Shown here: positions 43,592 through 51,838 of the stretch, piece after piece
Layout: the number at the start of each line of letters is the position of its first letter
Position numbering within the stretch: the first letter of the stretch is position 1
From: Streptomyces litmocidini
GTDB lineage: Bacteria; Actinomycetota; Actinomycetes; Streptomycetales; Streptomycetaceae
Direction: 5' to 3'
DNA: 64,000 nucleotides
Assembly (NCBI RefSeq): GCF_014649755.1
Contig: NZ_BMTQ01000012.1
Location: 186,001 to 250,000 of the forward strand
Translations under genes and position numbers: made by a program
The notes under the pieces: generated by a model
The model's database searches: none
The model's input: the letters and a program-made list of their open reading frames with translations, nothing else
Told to the model about the DNA's origin: nothing

Positions 43592-44910
43592 GAGGCGTTC
43601 CTTTCGGGGGGCCCGGCCGCGGTCGCGTCCGCGGCTCCGGCCCCGTGGGCGTGGTCCGGGACGTGCGGTCCGGCTTCGTGGGCGTGGTCCGGGACGTGCG
43701 GGCCTGTTTCGTGGGCCTGGTCCTGGCCGCGCGGTCCGGCCTCGTGGGCGTGCTCCTGAAGGGGTGACCCGGTGACGCGCCGGGCCACCGCGAGGTGGAA
43801 GAGGACTCCCGCGAGCGCGACCGCGGCGGCCAGGAGCGGCAGCCGCCCGGCGTCGAGCCCGTGGGCGAGGGCGAGGCCGCCGAGCGCGGAGCCGACGGCG
43901 CCGCCGAGGTAGGTGGCGGAGCTGTTGAGGCCGACGGCGGCGGCGCCGGAAGCCGTCCCGTCGAGCAGCCGGTGCTGCTGCGGGACGACGAAGGCCCAGC
44001 CTGCCGCGCCCCAGACGAGCAGGGGCAGCAGGACGAGACCGGGCACGGCGCCGGTCCACGGCAGCAGCGCCAGGGCGGCGCCGAGGGTGCCGAGGAGCGC
44101 GACCGCGAGGCGGGCGGGCCGCCCCGTCCGGTCGACGAGGGTCCCGGCGAGGAGGCTGCCGCAGACGCCGCCGATGCCCCAGACCCACAGGTACGGCACC
44201 GCGCTGCCCACGCCGGCGACGCGGCGCAGCACCGGTTCGAGGTAGGTGTAGAGCCCGAGGCTGGCCACGGTCTGGGTGAAGGTGACGGCGACGACCACGG
44301 CGGTCCGGGGCCGGGCGAGGGCCCCGATCCGGGCCCGCAGCGAGGGCGCGGCGGCTCCCCGCACGGGCGGCAGCGCCGTCGCGACGCCGAGCAGCGCGGC
44401 CAGGCCGAGCCCGGTGATCAGCCACAGGGCGGCCCGCCAGCCGGAGGCGGCCGCGACGAGCAGCCCGAGCGGCACGCCGAGCACGGTGCCCGCGCTCATC
44501 CCGCCGAGGACCAGGCCGAGGGCGCGTCCGCGCCGCTCGGGCGGGACGAGCGCGACGGCGGCGGTGGCCGCCGCGGGGGTGAAGAGTCCGGCTCCGGCGC
44601 CGGCGAGGGCACGGGTGCCGAGGAGCGCGGCGTACGAACCGGCCAGCGCCGTACCGGTGTTGGCGAGGACGAAGACGACGAGCGCGGCGACGAGGACCGC
44701 CCGGGTGCCCCAGCGGGCGAGGACGGCCGAGAGGAGCGGTGCGGCCAGCGCGTAGCAGAGGGTGAAGGCGGTGACGGACTGGCCCGCGAGGGAGACGGAG
44801 ACGTCCAGGTCGGCGCCCATGTCCGGGAGCAGCCCGGCCATCGCGTAGGCGTCGGTCCCCATGGCGAAGGAGCCGAGCGCGAGCAGGCCCACCGCGCGCG
44901 TGCCGCCCAT
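43588..44910 (-). CDS. MFS exporter with His-rich repeated C-terminus
   Basis: A 440-residue, twelve-helix major facilitator of the drug-efflux/arabinose-efflux (AraJ-like) type. The N-half has GSFAMGTDAYAMAGLLP and GTRALAGAGAGLFTPAA; the signature LVPPERRGRALGLVLGGMSAGTVLGVPLG is near 122-150. The last 55 residues are a cytosolic tail built from 11-residue units of AHEAGPHVPDH type, rich in His. ATG 44910 follows AAGGGGG. It is divergent from the glutamyl-tRNA synthetase gene and coupled to the LLM oxidoreductase. It probably exports a small molecule. Confidence 0.9.
   Translation of the reverse strand: MGGTRAVGLLALGSFAMGTDAYAMAGLLPDMGADLDVSVSLAGQSVTAFTLCYALAAPLLSAVLARWGTRAVLVAALVVFVLANTGTALAGSYAALLGTRALAGAGAGLFTPAAATAAVALVPPERRGRALGLVLGGMSAGTVLGVPLGLLVAAASGWRAALWLITGLGLAALLGVATALPPVRGAAAPSLRARIGALARPRTAVVVAVTFTQTVASLGLYTYLEPVLRRVAGVGSAVPYLWVWGIGGVCGSLLAGTLVDRTGRPARLAVALLGTLGAALALLPWTGAVPGLVLLPLLVWGAAGWAFVVPQQHRLLDGTASGAAAVGLNSSATYLGGAVGSALGGLALAHGLDAGRLPLLAAAVALAGVLFHLAVARRVTGSPLQEHAHEAGPRGQDQAHETGPHVPDHAHEAGPHVPDHAHGAGAADATAAGPPERNAS
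43645..43743. repeat. Three tandem 33-bp repeats in the MFS gene 3' end
   Basis: Units at 43645-43677, 43678-43710 and 43711-43743 with a partial fourth copy to about 43760 encode the His-rich 11-residue repeat. The first two copies are almost identical. Confidence 0.9.
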
Positions 44911-45065
44911 CACACCCCCTTGCGGTCGTCGTACGGAACGGTCCTCGGGACGCTACTGACCGGGCGTCCCTCCCGCAGCCCACAACGCCGAAGAGGGTTC
45001 GGGGTTCCGCAGCCTCCGGCCCCCGCCCCGCTCGAACCGGCCGGTCCCCGGCCTACGGTGGATCC

Positions 45066-45115
45066 CTCCAGGAACCCAGGCTCTCCAGGAACCCAGGCGC
45101 TCCAGGAAACCCAGG
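45066..45115 (+). repeat. Three tandem 17-bp repeats in the gltX leader
   Basis: CTCCAGGAACCCAGG occurs at 45066-45080 and 45083-45097 and, with one inserted A, at 45100-45115. The third copy overlaps the AGGAGGGA ribosome-binding site of the synthetase gene. Confidence 0.85.
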
Positions 45116-45127
45116 AGGGAGTCCACC

Positions 45128-46762
45128 GTGCTCGACCTGTCCGTCATCAACGCGATGTTCCCGCCCGACCTCCCGGAACCGGCCGACTGGGAGCGGCGGT
45201 TCGGGCCGCGCGCCCTGCCGGACGGTGCCGAGGTCACGCGCTTCGCCCCGAGCCCCACCGGACACCTGCACATCGGCGGCCTCTACACGGCGGCCGTGGC
45301 CCGGGCGCTCGCCCGCCAGTCGGGCGGGGTGCACGTGCTGCGCGTCGAGGACACCGACCGGTCCCGCCGGGTGGCGGGCGCCGCGGAGGAGTTCTCCCGG
45401 CTGCTCGGCGCCTTCGGCCTCGCCCCGGACGAGGGGGGTGTCGCCGGGGACGGGGCGTGGGGACCGTACCTCCAGTCGGAGCGCCGGGACGTCTACCTCT
45501 CCCACGTGCGGGACCTGCTCCGCCGCGACCGCGCCTACCCCTGCTTCTGCGGCAAGGACCTCCTCGCACGGAGCGCGGAGGAGCAGCGCGCGGGCCGCTC
45601 CCCGCTGGGCTACTACGGGCGGTGGGCGCCGTGCCGGACGCTGGCGCCGGAGGAGGCGGCGCGGCGGCTCGCGGCCGGCGAGCCGTACGTGGTGCGGTTC
45701 CGCTGCCCGTACGAGTTCCCCGGCCGGGTCCGGTTCACGGACCGCATCCGGGCCTCCGTCACCCTGCAGGACAACGGCAACGACATCGTCCTCCTGAAGT
45801 CCTCCGAGGAGGAACTCCCGCTGCCGACCTACCACTTCGCGCACGTCGTGGACGACCACCTGATGCGGGTGACGCTGGTGGTGCGGGGCGAGGAGTGGCT
45901 CTCCTCGACCCCGGTCCATCTGCAGCTGCACGCGGCGCTCGGCTTCGAGCCGCCCGCGTACGCGCACCTCGCCCCGCTCATGAAGGCGGAGGGGCCCTCG
46001 CGCCGCAAGCTCAGCAAGCGCAAGGACCCCGAGGCGTCGGTGGACTACTACCTGTCCGCCGGCTATCCGCCCGCCGCGGTCCAGCACTACCTGCGGGGCC
46101 TCGCCAACATCCGGCTGATGGACGTGCCCACCGCCGAGGCGCTCGCCGCCGAGGTCCGGCTGGACGGCATGCGCCCCTCGGGCCCGCTCCTCGACCTGCC
46201 CAAGCTGCACTCGCTGAGCCGGGAGTTCATCGCCTCGCTCACCCCGGGGGAGCTGTACGGGCAGCTGCTCGCCTGGGCGGAGGAGTACGACCCGGAGCTC
46301 GCCTCCGTCCTCGCCCGCCACGAGGACCTCGCCCTGGCGGCCGTGGCCACGGGCCGGCCGGAGGGTGCGCCCGCCCGCAAGGACCTGGAGCGCTGGTCGT
46401 GCTTCCGCGACCGGTACGGCTTCTTCTTCGCGGAGCTCTTCGGCCCGGCGCCGGCGCCCGGGGACGAGCGCTACGGCGACCTCCCCGAGGACCTCGTGCG
46501 GAGGATCGCCGCCGACTTCGCCGCCCTCTCCCCCGACGAGTGGTTCGCGGGGCTCCCGGAGATCGCCGGGCGCCACGGCTTCGCCCCGGACACGGCCTCC
46601 TGGCGCCGGGACCCGGACCGCTGGGCGGGACCGCCGAGGCTGGTCGCGAACGTGGTCCGGGTCGCGCTGACGGGCGCCACCCGCAGCCCGGACCTCTCCG
46701 CCGTGGCCCGGGCGCTGGGCCGGGACGAGGTGGCGCGCCGCCTCGCCGCCGTGGCGGGGTGA
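45128..46762 (+). CDS. Glutamyl-tRNA synthetase (probable second copy)
   Basis: A 544-residue class I aminoacyl-tRNA synthetase. It has the HIGH-type motif PTGHLHIGGLYTA near residue 42-54, a zinc-type motif PCFC...YYGRWAPC (about 137-170) and KLSKRKD (KMSKS equivalent) near 297. The anticodon-binding helices follow but are diverged and Ala/Pro-rich. It charges tRNA-Glu, the substrate of the HemA encoded 10 kb away in the same island. GTG 45128 has AGGAGGGA 7 nt upstream. The N-terminus is about 25-30 residues longer than usual. A housekeeping gltX elsewhere is expected from Streptomyces biology but is not visible here. Confidence 0.9.
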   Translation: MLDLSVINAMFPPDLPEPADWERRFGPRALPDGAEVTRFAPSPTGHLHIGGLYTAAVARALARQSGGVHVLRVEDTDRSRRVAGAAEEFSRLLGAFGLAPDEGGVAGDGAWGPYLQSERRDVYLSHVRDLLRRDRAYPCFCGKDLLARSAEEQRAGRSPLGYYGRWAPCRTLAPEEAARRLAAGEPYVVRFRCPYEFPGRVRFTDRIRASVTLQDNGNDIVLLKSSEEELPLPTYHFAHVVDDHLMRVTLVVRGEEWLSSTPVHLQLHAALGFEPPAYAHLAPLMKAEGPSRRKLSKRKDPEASVDYYLSAGYPPAAVQHYLRGLANIRLMDVPTAEALAAEVRLDGMRPSGPLLDLPKLHSLSREFIASLTPGELYGQLLAWAEEYDPELASVLARHEDLALAAVATGRPEGAPARKDLERWSCFRDRYGFFFAELFGPAPAPGDERYGDLPEDLVRRIAADFAALSPDEWFAGLPEIAGRHGFAPDTASWRRDPDRWAGPPRLVANVVRVALTGATRSPDLSAVARALGRDEVARRLAAVAG

Positions 46763-46932
46763 GGCGGCGGCGCGGCGCCGCTCCTCGGCCTCGGGCACGG
46801 GGTCGTCGCCCTTCGCGCGACCGGGTCGGCGACGTCGTCGTCGAGGACGTCGACGGGCTGCTCGGCGGGGGGGCGCGGCCTGCGCCGCGTACGGGGCGGC
46901 GGCCGGCGGGCCGATGCCTTCGGCGTGGGCAT
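46763..46932 (-). other. Possible small CDS with strong ribosome-binding site
   Basis: ATG 46932 is preceded by AAGGGAG at 6-nt spacing. It opens a basic, Pro/Arg-rich peptide (MPTPKASARRPPPRTRRR) followed by an acidic patch (EQPVDVLDDDVADPVA). The frame then runs on antisense to the synthetase gene, to 46471. A run of seven G (46866-46872) and a switch in codon bias near 46820 hint at a frameshift. A 6-bp inverted repeat (GGACAG-TCCC-CTGTCC) lies upstream at 46988-47003. I do not recognise the product; it may be spurious. Confidence 0.25.
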
Positions 46933-47566
46933 GGGAACTCCCTTGGGACAGGGGTGTTCGGGGGCGCCCGGAAAGGGGGCCAGGGGCGGACAGGGGACTG
47001 TCCTCAAGATCACCGAGCGCGCTCCGACGCTAACCGCCGGGGCCCCGGCACCCCGGCAGGACACACGGCGCGGCGCGCGCCGACGGGGCCGCTCACCACT
47101 TCGGCGGAGCGCACTCGGGGCCGCCGTGCGGGGTCGGATCCGGGCCGGTCCACGGGCCCGCCGGCCCACCCGTGCGCGGGCATCCGGGGCTCGGACGAGA
47201 GGGCGGCCGGCCGCGCGTGACGGGGTCCTCACCCACCCGGCCGCCGCCGGCCGCGGGCCCGCCGGAGCCGCCCGCCGACCGGGCGCGGCGCTCCCGTACG
47301 TCCCCGTCGGGGGAGAGCGGAACCCCGTCCCGTACGCGCCGCGGCCCCGTGCGGGCGGTCGTCCCGCGGGGCGATGGGCCCCTGCTCGGGGGAAGGGCGG
47401 CACACGGGACGGTGCCCCGGCCGGGCACGGGCCGCCTCCGGGCCCGGAGCCGGGTCGCGCGGCCCCCCTCGCCGGGGACGGCACGGGCCTCGGGACGGCG
47501 CCGCCCCGGCACCCCCGCACCGCCGGCCCTGGCCAGGGGCAGCGATGACCTGGCAGGATCGCGGGC
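46933..47566. other. Intergenic region, about 630 bp, with a diverged hairpin repeat
   Basis: I see no convincing gene here. The stretch 47354-47420 (GCGGGCGGTCGT...GCCCCTGCTCGG.GGGA...GGGCGGCACACGGGACGG) is a shortened copy of the repeat at 26360-26450, missing the central hairpin. The rest is GC-rich sequence without clear structure; long open frames are composition artefacts. Confidence 0.5.
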
Positions 47567-48565
47567 ATGCTCCCCTCCCTCTCTCGTGCCGCCCGCCGCC
47601 GCGCCCTCGCGGTCTCGGCCGCGCTGCTCGCGCTGTGCGGGGTGCTGGTGTGGTGGCTCGTTCCCTTCGGCTCCCCCGCCCCGAGCGGCTCGCTCACCTT
47701 CAGCACGGGGGTCCCCACCGGCGTCTACCAGCGGTACGGCGATCTCCTCAAGAACGCCCTGGCGCAGGACCTGCCCGAGGTGTCGATAACGCTCGAGGAG
47801 AGCGAGGGTTCCCAGCAGAACCTGGCCCGGGTCGCCACGGGCGAGGCCGACTTCACCATCGCCACGGCCGACGCGGTGGCCCAGTACCAGCGCGAGCGCA
47901 GGCCCGGTTTCGAGCGGCTGCGCGGCTGCGCACGGCTCTACGACGACTACGTACAGCTCGTCGTGCGCAAGCGCTCCTCGCTTCAGAAGGTCCAGGACCT
48001 GCGCGGGCTCCGGGTCGGGGTCGGGCAGCCGGGGTCCGGCGTGCGCCTGATCGCCGACCGGGTCCTCGCGGCCGCGGGCCTGACCCCCGACCGGGACGTC
48101 GAGCCGGTCTCGGCGGGCATCGACACGATGCCGGGGCTCCTGGAGCGGGACGAGCTCGACGCCTTCTTCTGGTCGGGCGGGCTGCCGACACAGGCGGTGC
48201 AGGCGCTGTCCGAGCGCTTCCAGATCCGGCTGATCCCGCTGGACGCGCGGCTGGTCGACGCGCTGCACGACGCCGGCGACCCGACCCGCTACTACCGGTC
48301 GGCGGTGATCCCGGCGGACGCGTACTCCCAGGCGCAGGACGGGCGGCCGATCGAGACCCTGGCGGTGGCGAACCTGCTGGTCACCACGGTGGACGCCGAC
48401 GACGACCTGGTCGAGGGCTTCACCCGTACGGTGATCAGGAGCCGGGACGGGATCGGCCGCCGGGTCCACCCGGCCCAGCTGGTGGACCTGCGCACCGCCG
48501 TGTACACGGAACCCCTGAAGCTCCACGACGGCGCCCGCCGCTACTACCGGTCGGTGAAGCCCTGA
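47567..48565 (+). CDS. TAXI-family solute-binding protein, membrane-anchored
   Basis: A 332-residue periplasmic-binding-fold protein of the TRAP-associated extracytoplasmic immunogenic (TAXI) family. An N-terminal segment (AVSAALLALCGVLVWWLVPFG, about 15-35) acts as anchor or signal. SLTFSTGVPTGVYQRYGDLL, EGSQQNLARVATGEADFTIATADA and LRVGVGQPGSGVRLIADRVLAAAGL follow. No TRAP membrane subunit is encoded nearby. It is convergent with the sensor kinase gene next to gluABCD, so a sensory or accessory role in glutamate or dicarboxylate recognition is plausible but unproven. Confidence 0.88.
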   Translation: MLPSLSRAARRRALAVSAALLALCGVLVWWLVPFGSPAPSGSLTFSTGVPTGVYQRYGDLLKNALAQDLPEVSITLEESEGSQQNLARVATGEADFTIATADAVAQYQRERRPGFERLRGCARLYDDYVQLVVRKRSSLQKVQDLRGLRVGVGQPGSGVRLIADRVLAAAGLTPDRDVEPVSAGIDTMPGLLERDELDAFFWSGGLPTQAVQALSERFQIRLIPLDARLVDALHDAGDPTRYYRSAVIPADAYSQAQDGRPIETLAVANLLVTTVDADDDLVEGFTRTVIRSRDGIGRRVHPAQLVDLRTAVYTEPLKLHDGARRYYRSVKP

Positions 48566-48586
48566 GGCGCCGCGTCGTGCCGCGTC

Positions 48587-49984
48587 CTACAGGTCGGCGG
48601 GCGCGTACCGGGGGACGGTGACCGTCACCCGCAGGCCGTGCGGCTCGTTCGGGGCGAAGGTCACGCCTCCGCCGCCCGCCGTCAGCAGGACGCGGGCGAT
48701 GGAGAGGCCGAGGCCCGAGCCCTTGACGTTCTGGTGCCGGCCCGAGCGCCAGAAGCGGTCGCCGACGCGGCCGAGCTCCTCCTCGGTGAGGCCGGGCCCG
48801 TGGTCGGCGACGACCACGGCGACGGTCGACCGGTCAGGGACGACCGTGACCGTGACCTCCTCCCCGGCGGGGGTGAACTTCAGCGCGTTGTCGATCACCG
48901 CGTCGAGGGCGCTGGAGAGGGCCACCGGATCCGCCCAGGCGGTGACCGCCCCGTGCTCCCCGGTCAGCGTGACGCCCTTGTCCTCGGCGACCGGGCGCCA
49001 GGACGCGACCCGCTCGCCGGTGAGCGCGCCGACGTCGATGAGCCGCAGTTCGGCCGCCGCGTGCTCGGCGAGCGCCAGGTCGAGGAGGTCGTCGAGGACC
49101 TGGGCGAGGCGCTTGCCCTCGGTCCGTACGGAGGCGATCTCCTCGTTGCCCTCGGGGAGCTCCAGGGCGAGCAGCTCGATCCGCAGGAGCAGCGCGGCCA
49201 GCGGGTTGCGCAGCTGGTGGGAGGCGTCGGCGACGAAGGCCCGCTGCTGTTCGAGCGCGTCCTCGACGTTGTCGGCCATCTCGTTGAACGAGCGCGCGAG
49301 GCGTCGCAGTTCGGGCGGTCCTCCGGTGGCGGCGACGCGGGAGTTCATCCGCCCGGTGGCGATGTCGTGGGTGACGGCGTCGAGGACGCGGACCGGGCGC
49401 AGCACCCAGCCGGTGAGCCGGAAGGCGGCGCCGACGGCGAGGAGCATCGCGGCGGCCTCGCCCGCGAAGATCAGCATCCAGCCGCGCAGGATGCGGGAGC
49501 GGAGCTGTCCGGTGGGCGAGTCGGTGACGACGACGGCGACGACGTCCCCGTCGCGGACGACGGGGGAGGCGATGGTGAGCCGCGCGTCCCCCTGCCAGGG
49601 CCAGACCTGGGGCGGGTCGTGGCTGCGGCGTCCGAGCAGCGCCTCGTTGAAGGCGCGCCGGCCCTCTCCTTCGTACGGGACGATCCAGTCCTCGGGGGCG
49701 GCGGCCATGGCCCGGTTGTCGCGGTAGAAGATCCCGGCGCGGATGCCGTACACGTCGTGGTAGCTGGCGAGTTCGCCGCCGAGGATGGCGCGCCGCTCGT
49801 CGGCGCCGGCGCTGCTCTCGCCGACGAACTGGGCGAGGGCGGCGAAGCGCGCGGCGTCGTCGAGCCGGTCGACGACGACCCGCTGCTGCTCGGACGCGGC
49901 GAGGCTGGCGGCGAGCGGGAAGCCGAGGGCCAGCAGCACGCCGGCCATCAGCACGATGAGCAGGGGGAGGAGTCGGGTGCGCAC
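48587..49984 (-). CDS. gluK: Sensor histidine kinase (GluK-like)
   Basis: A 465-residue membrane kinase. Two transmembrane helices (about 7-28 and 170-192) flank an extracytoplasmic sensor of about 140 residues. A HAMP domain follows near 192-245, then a HisKA domain with DASHQLRNPLAAL (phospho-His near 256) and a HATPase domain with NALKFTPAGEE (N box), DHGPGLTEEELGRVGDRF (G1/F) and GSGLGLSIA (G2). GTG 49984 lies 18 nt after the response regulator stop. In S. coelicolor the GluR-GluK system at this place has been described as sensing glutamate and controlling gluABCD; gene order here is the same. Confidence 0.9.
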   Translation of the reverse strand: MRTRLLPLLIVLMAGVLLALGFPLAASLAASEQQRVVVDRLDDAARFAALAQFVGESSAGADERRAILGGELASYHDVYGIRAGIFYRDNRAMAAAPEDWIVPYEGEGRRAFNEALLGRRSHDPPQVWPWQGDARLTIASPVVRDGDVVAVVVTDSPTGQLRSRILRGWMLIFAGEAAAMLLAVGAAFRLTGWVLRPVRVLDAVTHDIATGRMNSRVAATGGPPELRRLARSFNEMADNVEDALEQQRAFVADASHQLRNPLAALLLRIELLALELPEGNEEIASVRTEGKRLAQVLDDLLDLALAEHAAAELRLIDVGALTGERVASWRPVAEDKGVTLTGEHGAVTAWADPVALSSALDAVIDNALKFTPAGEEVTVTVVPDRSTVAVVVADHGPGLTEEELGRVGDRFWRSGRHQNVKGSGLGLSIARVLLTAGGGGVTFAPNEPHGLRVTVTVPRYAPADL

Positions 49985-50002
49985 GTCGGGGGCCGTCGGG
50001 GA

Positions 50003-50716
50003 TTACGCGGCGGGGGCGACCAGGCGGTAGCCCACGCCCCGCACGGTCTCGATCAGGGCGGGCATCCGCAGCTTGGAGCGCAGGGAGGCGACGTGCACCT
50101 CCAGGGTGCGGCCGGTCCCCTCCCAACTGGTGCGCCAGACCTCGCTGATGATCTGCTCGCGGCGGAAGACGACGCCGGGCCGCTGGGCGAGGAGGGCGAG
50201 CAGGTCGAACTCCTTGCGGGTGAGCGGGACGCTCTCGCCGTCGACGCTGACCCGGCGGGTGGGCAGTTCGATGGCGAGGGAGCCGAGCCGCAGCACGGTC
50301 CCGTCGGTGGTGCCCGTGGTCCCGCCGGTCTCCTCGGCTCCGGTGCTGCGCCGGCTGACGGCGTGGATGCGGGCGAGGAGCTCGCCGGGATCGTAGGGCT
50401 TGACGACGTAGTCGTCGGCGCCGAGGTTGAGCCCGTGGATGCGGGAGCGCACGTCTCCGCGGGCGGTCACCATGATCACCGGGGTGGTGGTGAGCTTCCG
50501 GATGCGGCCGCAGACCTGGTAGCCGTCCTGGTCGGGCAGGCCGAGGTCGAGCAGGATCACCCCGTACGAGGGCCGCTCGCCCTGGGCGGTGGGCAGGACG
50601 GCCTGGAGCGCCTCCTCGCCGTTGCGGGCGTGGGTGACCGTGAAGCCGTGCTTCGCGAGGATCGCGGAGAGGGCGGCGGCGACGTGGTCGTCGTCCTCGA
50701 CGAGCAGCAGTCGCAT
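50003..50716 (-). CDS. gluR: OmpR/PhoB-type response regulator (GluR-like)
   Basis: A 237-residue regulator. The receiver (1-120) has acidic residues EDDD near 7-10, phospho-Asp in VILLDLGLPD near 53, Thr in VMVTARG near 80 and Lys in VVKPYDPGELL near 103. The winged-helix DNA-binding domain (about 140-235) has LTRKEFDLLALLAQRPG and TLEVHVASLRSKL. ATG 50716 is chosen because GGAGGAGGT precedes it by 5-6 nt and the receiver starts there. It is divergent from gluA, and the gap holds the dyad at 50930-50952. Confidence 0.93.
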   Translation of the reverse strand: MRLLLVEDDDHVAAALSAILAKHGFTVTHARNGEEALQAVLPTAQGERPSYGVILLDLGLPDQDGYQVCGRIRKLTTTPVIMVTARGDVRSRIHGLNLGADDYVVKPYDPGELLARIHAVSRRSTGAEETGGTTGTTDGTVLRLGSLAIELPTRRVSVDGESVPLTRKEFDLLALLAQRPGVVFRREQIISEVWRTSWEGTGRTLEVHVASLRSKLRMPALIETVRGVGYRLVAPAA

Positions 50717-50929
50717 GCGTACCTCCTCCGTGATGATTCCGTGACGATGTGCCGAGGGCGGCTCTCTGTGTACCAGGTGCCACCAGGGCATGAACACCGA
50801 ACACGGGTGTCACAGTCAAGTGTCCCCCCGCGACGGCGCCGTTTCCGTTATGGACCCGGTACGGCCCGGGCGGCGCCTTCACCCGCCGTGTCCGTTCGCG
50901 GCCGTATCGTTATCCTCAATTTCCGCTCA

Positions 50930-50952
50930 GATGTGATGACGCTCGTCACATC
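50930..50952 (+). promoter_or_regulatory. Perfect dyad upstream of gluA, candidate GluR operator
   Basis: GATGTGA and TCACATC (50930-50936 and 50946-50952) form a perfect 7-bp inverted repeat, and TGACG-CT-CGTCA is nested inside it. It lies 48 bp before the gluA start in the gluR-gluA gap. Confidence 0.55.
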
Positions 50953-50999
50953 GGGTCTCTAGTGTCCTCCCCAACCGAGGAGGACGGAGCAAGAGGCCG

Positions 51000-51785
51000 A
51001 TGAGCGGAGAGTCAGTGTCCAAGAGTCCCGAGGCCACCCCGCGTGCCGCGGACGACCTGGTCGTACTGTCCGACGTGAACAAGCACTTCGGCGCGCTGCA
51101 TGTCCTCCAGGACATCGATCTGACGATCGCCCGCGGCGAGGTCGTCGTCGTCATCGGACCCTCCGGGTCCGGCAAGTCGACGCTGTGCCGCACGATCAAC
51201 CGGCTGGAGAGCATCGACTCCGGCACCATCACCATCGACGGCAAGCCGCTGCCGCAGGAGGGCAAAGAGCTCGCCCGGCTGCGGTCCGACGTCGGCATGG
51301 TCTTCCAGTCGTTCAACCTCTTCGCGCACAAGACGGTGCTCGAGAACGTGATGCTGGGCCAGATCAAGGTCCGCAGGACGGAGAAGAAGGCCGCCGAGGC
51401 CAAGGCCCGGGCCCTGCTCGACCGGGTCGGGGTCGGCACCCAGGCGGACAAGTACCCCGCTCAGCTCTCCGGTGGCCAGCAGCAGCGCGTGGCGATCGCG
51501 CGCGCGCTCGCGATGGACCCGAAGGTGATGCTCTTCGACGAGCCGACCTCGGCCCTCGACCCGGAGATGATCAACGAGGTCCTGGAGGTCATGCAGCAGC
51601 TGGCCAGGGACGGCATGACGATGGTGGTCGTCACCCACGAGATGGGCTTCGCCCGCTCCGCCGCCAACCGGGTGGTCTTCATGGCCGACGGGCGCATCGT
51701 CGAGCAGGCGACGCCCGAGGAGTTCTTCAGCAACCCGCGCAGCGACCGGGCCAAGGACTTCCTCTCCAAGATCCTTCACCACTGA
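51000..51785 (+). CDS. gluA: Glutamate ABC transporter, ATP-binding subunit
   Basis: A 261-residue polar-amino-acid ABC ATPase energising glutamate uptake. It has Walker A GPSGSGKST near residue 53, Q-loop MVFQSFNLF near 100, signature LSGGQQQRVAIARALAM near 157, Walker B VMLFDEPTSALD near 179 and H-loop THEMGFA near 214. ATG 51000 gives a short acidic N-terminal extension before VVLSDVNKHFG. It is the first gene of gluABCD, which runs with 53-nt and 116-nt gaps and one overlap, and is presumably induced through GluR. Confidence 0.96.
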   Translation: MSGESVSKSPEATPRAADDLVVLSDVNKHFGALHVLQDIDLTIARGEVVVVIGPSGSGKSTLCRTINRLESIDSGTITIDGKPLPQEGKELARLRSDVGMVFQSFNLFAHKTVLENVMLGQIKVRRTEKKAAEAKARALLDRVGVGTQADKYPAQLSGGQQQRVAIARALAMDPKVMLFDEPTSALDPEMINEVLEVMQQLARDGMTMVVVTHEMGFARSAANRVVFMADGRIVEQATPEEFFSNPRSDRAKDFLSKILHH

Positions 51786-51838
51786 GCGAGTTCGGACCTA
51801 TTCTTCCCAACTCACGTCTACTCAAGGGATTTTCCACC

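Noticed and set aside
45128..47003. Glutamyl-tRNA synthetase as part of a lanthipeptide or PEARL-type RiPP cluster
   Set aside because: No LanB-like dehydratase or peptide aminoacyl-tRNA ligase and no convincing precursor peptide are encoded nearby; HemA is a simpler user of glutamyl-tRNA.
46763..47566. A dedicated tRNA-Glu gene near the extra synthetase
   Set aside because: No cloverleaf-forming 70-80-nt sequence with a TTCGANNC T-loop was found in this gap.
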